Assembly: GCF_007997155.1 (NCBI RefSeq)
Contig: NZ_VORT01000004.1
Coordinates: 1 to 64,000, forward strand
From: Aequorivita antarctica
Lineage (GTDB): Bacteria; Bacteroidota; Bacteroidia; Flavobacteriales; Flavobacteriaceae
Direction: 5' to 3'
DNA length: 64,000 nt
The first letter of the stretch is position 1. The number at the start of each line of letters is the position of its first letter. The position numbers and the translations under genes are program-made. This document shows, piece by piece, positions 60,621 through 64,000 of this stretch. Under the pieces are notes generated by a model. That model was not told where the DNA came from. It saw only the letters and a program-made list of their open reading frames with translations, and ran no database searches.

Positions 60621-60664
60621 TAAATATATTAAAGGGTATAATTTGAAGTTATGACGTAGATCAT
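60621..60664 (-). promoter_or_regulatory. FNR-like site and -7 box of the patatin gene
   Basis: ATGAC-GTAG-ATCAT (60651-60664), one mismatch to the ATGAC-N4-GTCAT palindrome, with TATATTTA (60628-60621, minus) centred 33 bp from it. The box differs from TAnnTTTG in one base. Confidence 0.6.
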
Positions 60665-60765
60665 TTTAGCTTCAATATTCTACAATTGCAAGTTTTGTTA
60701 TTATTTTCTCTAATATATAGTTGGCTTTTAACTGATTGGAAATTAACGTATAAATAATAATAGGT

Positions 60766-60809
60766 ATGACCTACGTCATTTTAAAAGAGTAATATTTATA
60801 ATAGTTTTG
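60766..60809 (+). promoter_or_regulatory. FNR-like site and -7 box of the coiled-coil gene
   Basis: ATGAC-CTAC-GTCAT (60766-60779) is a perfect site. TAGTTTTG (60802-60809), an exact -7 box, is centred 33 bp downstream. This places the site near -40, the class II activator position. Confidence 0.7.
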
Positions 60810-60829
60810 ATTTATAATAACTTAAGATC

Positions 60830-61216
60830 ATGGCAAAACAACTTATTTTCAACGCAGATTTACATTTTGAACACAATCAATGGAGAAGTGAACTTGCCTT
60901 TTGGGAAGATGAATTAAAATCTTTTACTAAGCGCTTAGAAGAATTAGTCGACCGCTGGACTGATAAGGATATGTTGGCACAATTAGAGCATTTTCAAAAT
61001 TCATTTATTCGCCAAGGAGAGGTTATAGACACATTGCAACACGATATCAATGTCCACGAAACTAATATGAGTGAGCTTGATGCCGAAGGCGAAAATGCAC
61101 TTAATCAGGCGCTAGTTAAAAACCATAGTGAGTTTAGAAATCGCATGGAAACCCAAAGACATATCTATGCAAGCCTTAAGAAAGATTTCTTTAAATTTCT
61201 TTCTAAATATATGTAG
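60830..61216 (+). CDS. Uncharacterised helical coiled-coil protein
   Basis: 128 residues, all helical and hydrophilic: LHFEHNQWRSELAFWEDELKSFTKRLEELVDRWTDKDMLAQLEHFQNSFIRQ ... SLKKDFFKFLSKYM. No membrane or signal segment. No known family comes to mind. It has an FNR-like site at -40 and shares the intergenic space with the patatin gene, so it is likely a cytoplasmic stress-response protein. Start follows the -7 box by 20 bases. Confidence 0.75.
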   Translation: MAKQLIFNADLHFEHNQWRSELAFWEDELKSFTKRLEELVDRWTDKDMLAQLEHFQNSFIRQGEVIDTLQHDINVHETNMSELDAEGENALNQALVKNHSEFRNRMETQRHIYASLKKDFFKFLSKYM

Positions 61217-61411
61217 CTTAAACAACCCTAATTGTTGAGAAAAGAAAGACTATTTTGAATGCTTTTTGTGCTTAACCTTAGGACTTAAAAAAGTGTCTGA
61301 ATTTAATTAGAAATTTTGATCAAATGTATAGAGCTTTTATTGATGTGCAAAAATTCAGATTCCAATGAGGGAATATGAAACTATTTGTCAATAATAAGTG
61401 AACCTTTAAAC

Positions 61412-61447
61412 AAAAAAGGAAGAAGATTCAATCTCCTTCCTTTTTTT
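61412..61447. terminator. Terminator of the hsp20 gene
   Basis: AAAAAAGGAAG and CTTCCTTTTTT arms with inner AGATT/AATCT, and T-runs on both strands. Confidence 0.85.
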
Positions 61448-61459
61448 GATTTCTTCTCC

Positions 61460-61894
61460 TTAAGAAATCGCCACCTTTCTTGGTTTCTTTTGCTTAGCCT
61501 CTGCTTTTTTGATAAGGTTAAAACTTAAAACACCATCCTTATAATGGGCTTTTATATCTTCATCCTTAACTGAACCTGGAAGTTGTAATTTTTTATTGAA
61601 AGAATTGTAGCTAAACTCCTTACGAGTATAGTTGTCGTCTTTATCTTCCTTAGACTTTGAGCTTTCTGCAGAAATATTTAGGCAGCCATTGTCGATGGTT
61701 ACATCAAAATCTTTCTTGGTAAACCCAGGTGCCGCCAATTCAACTTCAAAGGTATCATTGGTTTCCTTAATGTTCAATGCTGGTTCATACTGTTTTTTGT
61801 TCCATAAACGCTTGTCAAAGAAATTGTCATCATCAAAAAAATCTGATGTAACTAAATTTCCCCACGGTTTTCTGTTAAATTTTACTAGTGACAT
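61460..61894 (-). CDS. Hsp20/alpha-crystallin small heat-shock protein
   Basis: 144 residues. N-terminal KPWGNLVTSDFFDDDNFFDKRLWNK; alpha-crystallin domain from NIKETNDTFEVELAAPGFTKKDFDVTIDNGCLNISAESS to KDGVLSFNLIKKAEAKQKKPRKVAIS, with the conserved A-x-x-x-n-GVL motif (YKDGVL) and LPGSVKDEDIKA. ATP-independent holdase chaperone in the cytoplasm. Standalone, with its own terminator. Confidence 0.94.
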   Translation of the reverse strand: MSLVKFNRKPWGNLVTSDFFDDDNFFDKRLWNKKQYEPALNIKETNDTFEVELAAPGFTKKDFDVTIDNGCLNISAESSKSKEDKDDNYTRKEFSYNSFNKKLQLPGSVKDEDIKAHYKDGVLSFNLIKKAEAKQKKPRKVAIS

Positions 61895-61995
61895 AATTTT
61901 ATGATTTTAAGTTAAACAATATTTTATAAATCTAAATCACAAATAGTTAGTTAATTAGAAAATAACATTAATCAAATAACTATATATCTTTCGCT

Positions 61996-62601
61996 TTATT
62001 TGCTTAATTTATAAACCGTATAAGTATTGTCCTTTTCACGCACAGCAATAAGATTATCATTGATAAAGGTGGAGCGAATGATTGGTGGATTTTGCTTTAA
62101 TTTTAGCTCGTCGAACAGTAAATTGTTAGGTCCCCTTAGGAGTTGTATTGTTGCATTCTTCGTGTCTATTACCAATTCATTGTAGCTATAGTTTACAATA
62201 TGCTTTCCCAGTACATTGGTGGTGCCTGTATCTTCTTTATAGTATTTAATAACTCTGGCATAACCGTTTTCAAAAGGGGTAGCAGCAAGATAATCTGCAG
62301 GAATCACTTTTTCCCCCTTAGTGTTAATATAACCATAGAAGGTAATGCCGTCTCTCACTTCTTGAACTAAACAGTATCCCTCACTAAAAACAGGGGCTCC
62401 ATTAGGTGAAACAACTATATCTTTTCTGTAAGCTATAGTAAGTGTTCCAGTATCATTAACAAATCCCCAAGAATTACCTTTTTTAACTCCTGCTAGCCCT
62501 TCTTGAAAAGGGGCTATTTCATCAACCTCTGTAAGTACCTGTGCGGTTGAAAGAAAGGATAAACTTGTTAGCAGCAGCGTAATTAATATTGCAAGTTTCA
62601 T
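61996..62601 (-). CDS. WG-repeat secreted protein
   Basis: 201 residues from the Met at residue 11 of the frame, which opens a signal peptide (MKLAILITLLLTSLSFLSTAQ). Three WG-type beta-hairpin repeats: EIAPFQEGLAGVKKGNSWGFVNDTGTLTI, FSEGYCLVQEVRDGITFYGYINTKGEKVIP and ATPFENGYARVIKYYKE. Probably folds as a beta-propeller-like or repeat domain that binds a ligand. Function unknown. Confidence 0.8.
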   Translation of the reverse strand: MKLAILITLLLTSLSFLSTAQVLTEVDEIAPFQEGLAGVKKGNSWGFVNDTGTLTIAYRKDIVVSPNGAPVFSEGYCLVQEVRDGITFYGYINTKGEKVIPADYLAATPFENGYARVIKYYKEDTGTTNVLGKHIVNYSYNELVIDTKNATIQLLRGPNNLLFDELKLKQNPPIIRSTFINDNLIAVREKDNTYTVYKLSK

Positions 62602-62703
62602 AATAAATCTATTTAACTTCCTTATTACCAATGATATTCATAAAATTAACTGTTGTTTTAGCATTTTAAAATGATATTTATCAGTTTAGCTAAAAATTAT
62701 TAA

Positions 62704-62747
62704 ATGACAAATGTCATTGTATTGATAAAGTTTGAAGTTTAACTTAG
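62704..62747 (+). promoter_or_regulatory. FNR-like site and -7-like box of the universal stress gene
   Basis: ATGAC-AAAT-GTCAT (62704-62717), a perfect palindrome, with TAACTTAG (62740-62747) centred exactly 33 bp downstream; that box differs from TAnnTTTG in one base. The transcript would have a leader of about 190 bases. Confidence 0.55.
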
Positions 62748-62937
62748 TTACTTAAAATGATAGTAGTGGTAAAAGCCGTATTATAAAAATGTGAAATGAA
62801 CAATTTGTATGTGTTCCAAGCTATAGGGGTTCTACTTTGAAAATATTATGCCTTGCACCACTATAGAAAAATAGGGCAAAAGATGTAGCCTTTATTAGAT
62901 CTTTTAAAAGAATGGTATTAATTAAAATTCTTCAAAA

Positions 62938-63792
62938 ATGAAAAATATTTTACTTCCCACAGATTTTTCCTTAAACGCTTTAAATGCCATAGAATACGCA
63001 ATACAGCTTTTTAAAGATGAAGATTGTACATTCCATTTGCTCAATACATTTACACCGATGGCATATAATGTTGCAACATTGGCAGATAGCTATTCAACCA
63101 TGATGATTGAGGAAATTAACAGACAAAATTCCGAAACCGGACTATTGGAAATTGAAAAACAGCTAAAAAAGAAATTTAATAACCCCAAACACGCTTTTCA
63201 AACATTAGCCTCTTTTAACTTGCTGGTCAGCGAAATTAAAGCGGTGGTCAAAGAACGCAATATTGATTTAATAGTAATGGGCACTAAAGGAGCAACAGGG
63301 GCACAAGAAGTTTTCCTGGGCACAAATACCATGTATACAATTAAAAAGGTGAAATGTGCTGTAATCGCAGTTCCTGCGAATATGAAATATGAAAAACCAA
63401 AGGAGATTTTATTCCCAACAGACTTTAAGTTTTCTATGGAAAATAAATATCTGAAACTTCTTAAATCTATTTGTACAAAACATATATCCCGACTAAATAT
63501 CTTAAATATATACTTCGGCGTACCTCTAGACTCCTCCCAAGAAAAAGTAAAAGACCAATTTGAAGTTTTTTTTAAAGATAACGCCCACCTTTTTCATACA
63601 GCTGAATATGAGGATATAACCGAGGCCGTGGCGCAATTTCAGATAAAATACAAAGCCAATTTCTTAGTGATGATTAATAATAAACATTCCTTTTTTGAAA
63701 ACCTATTTTTTAAACAAGTCATTAAAGAAATGGTATATCATACCAATGTGCCTTTTATGGTAATCCCTTCCACAAAATTAATGAAATCTTAA
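62938..63792 (+). CDS. Tandem universal stress protein (UspA)
   Basis: 284 residues, two UspA domains. Domain 1: MKNILLPTDFSLNALNAIEYAI and the ATP-binding G-x2-G-x9-G(S/T) motif in VMGTKGATGAQEVFLGTNT, intact. Domain 2 (from about 150): KEILFPTDFKFSMENKYLKLL, with VMINNKHSFFENLFFKQV in place of the ATP motif, so only one site is likely to bind ATP. Cytoplasmic stress survival protein. An FNR-like site lies about 220 bases upstream. Confidence 0.92.
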   Translation: MKNILLPTDFSLNALNAIEYAIQLFKDEDCTFHLLNTFTPMAYNVATLADSYSTMMIEEINRQNSETGLLEIEKQLKKKFNNPKHAFQTLASFNLLVSEIKAVVKERNIDLIVMGTKGATGAQEVFLGTNTMYTIKKVKCAVIAVPANMKYEKPKEILFPTDFKFSMENKYLKLLKSICTKHISRLNILNIYFGVPLDSSQEKVKDQFEVFFKDNAHLFHTAEYEDITEAVAQFQIKYKANFLVMINNKHSFFENLFFKQVIKEMVYHTNVPFMVIPSTKLMKS

Positions 63793-64000
63793 ACTCTCTA
63801 AGTGACCTTTGTTTTTTTTTTGATTTTTTAGACAACTTGTTTTTAAATCATTGACATAAATATTTACAATCAATTTTGAAAATGTGCATGGGGTGTATAT
63901 AGAATTCAATTGCATAATTTGCCTGTAAGGCAATATTGTAAACCAAATTGTGGAGGAAAATTTTAGGGATAACATTATTCCTATCAACAACATTTTTGTT
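63793..64000. other. Intergenic, right edge
   Basis: About 200 AT-rich bases without a credible gene or clear terminator. The only long frame on the minus strand is low-complexity and I reject it. Confidence 0.5.

Noticed and set aside
63778-63993. 71-codon minus-strand frame at the right edge
   Set aside because: No start context or homology; overlaps the end of the universal stress gene; AT-rich chance frame.
1-64000. CRISPR array, complete insertion sequence, prophage or rRNA operon
   Set aside because: No regularly spaced identical repeats, transposase, phage structural genes or rRNA sequence were seen.

Overview
The window is chromosomal DNA of a flavobacterium (phylum Bacteroidota, most likely family Flavobacteriaceae). 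The evidence is AT-rich sequence, promoters of the Bacteroidota type (TTG, about 19 bp, TAnnTTTG) and no obvious Shine-Dalgarno sites. It also has type IX secretion (T9SS) substrates and families typical of the group: DUF4290, DUF4252, DUF4199, DUF2911, the 950-residue CarB and a BtuG-like protein. No species call is possible from the sequence alone.

Layout. 1-2934 is an accessory end: a gene cut by the window edge, a XerC/D-type tyrosine recombinase, then 1.5 kb of gene relics and inverted repeats running up to the 3' end of a tRNA-Met gene. 3.2-23 kb is mostly core: PabC/IlvE-like aminotransferase, HU, fmt, recQ, murA, a photolyase operon (SRPBCC, SDR, photolyase), an ECF sigma/membrane-protein/Spy-like operon, an MsbA-type ABC exporter, phosphosugar mutase and a glycosyltransferase. 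23-41 kb holds rpmE, a GlmU-like protein, an inserted T9SS beta-helix protein, mtaB, a lytic transglycosylase, rpmH, carB and rmuC. 41.6-47.8 kb is a cobalamin-uptake locus: btuFCD on one strand and, diverging from it, a cobalamin riboswitch followed by btuB and a BtuG-like surface lipoprotein. 47.9-53 kb has an S41 protease, an ECF sigma/DUF4252 operon and purB. 53.2-64 kb is a stress and accessory region with small proteins, an AraC regulator, a two-gene cassette-like insertion, acs, patatin, Hsp20, a WG-repeat protein and a universal stress protein.

The strongest unexplained signals lie in the last region and at the left end. Three copies of an FNR-like palindrome, ATGAC-N4-GTCAT, occur upstream of the patatin gene, an uncharacterised coiled-coil gene and the universal stress gene. 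Each has a TAnnTTTG-like box centred exactly 33 bp downstream, which points to one regulon. A 36-bp perfect palindrome and an attC-like imperfect repeat bound the foreign-looking cassette that carries a PRMT-like methyltransferase and a small membrane protein. The left end carries large nested inverted repeats between the integrase and the tRNA. A T9SS gene at 24.9-26.7 kb is followed by a duplicated 3' end of its upstream neighbour, a scar of its insertion. The tRNA-Met and rpmH promoters share a 20-bp initially transcribed element.
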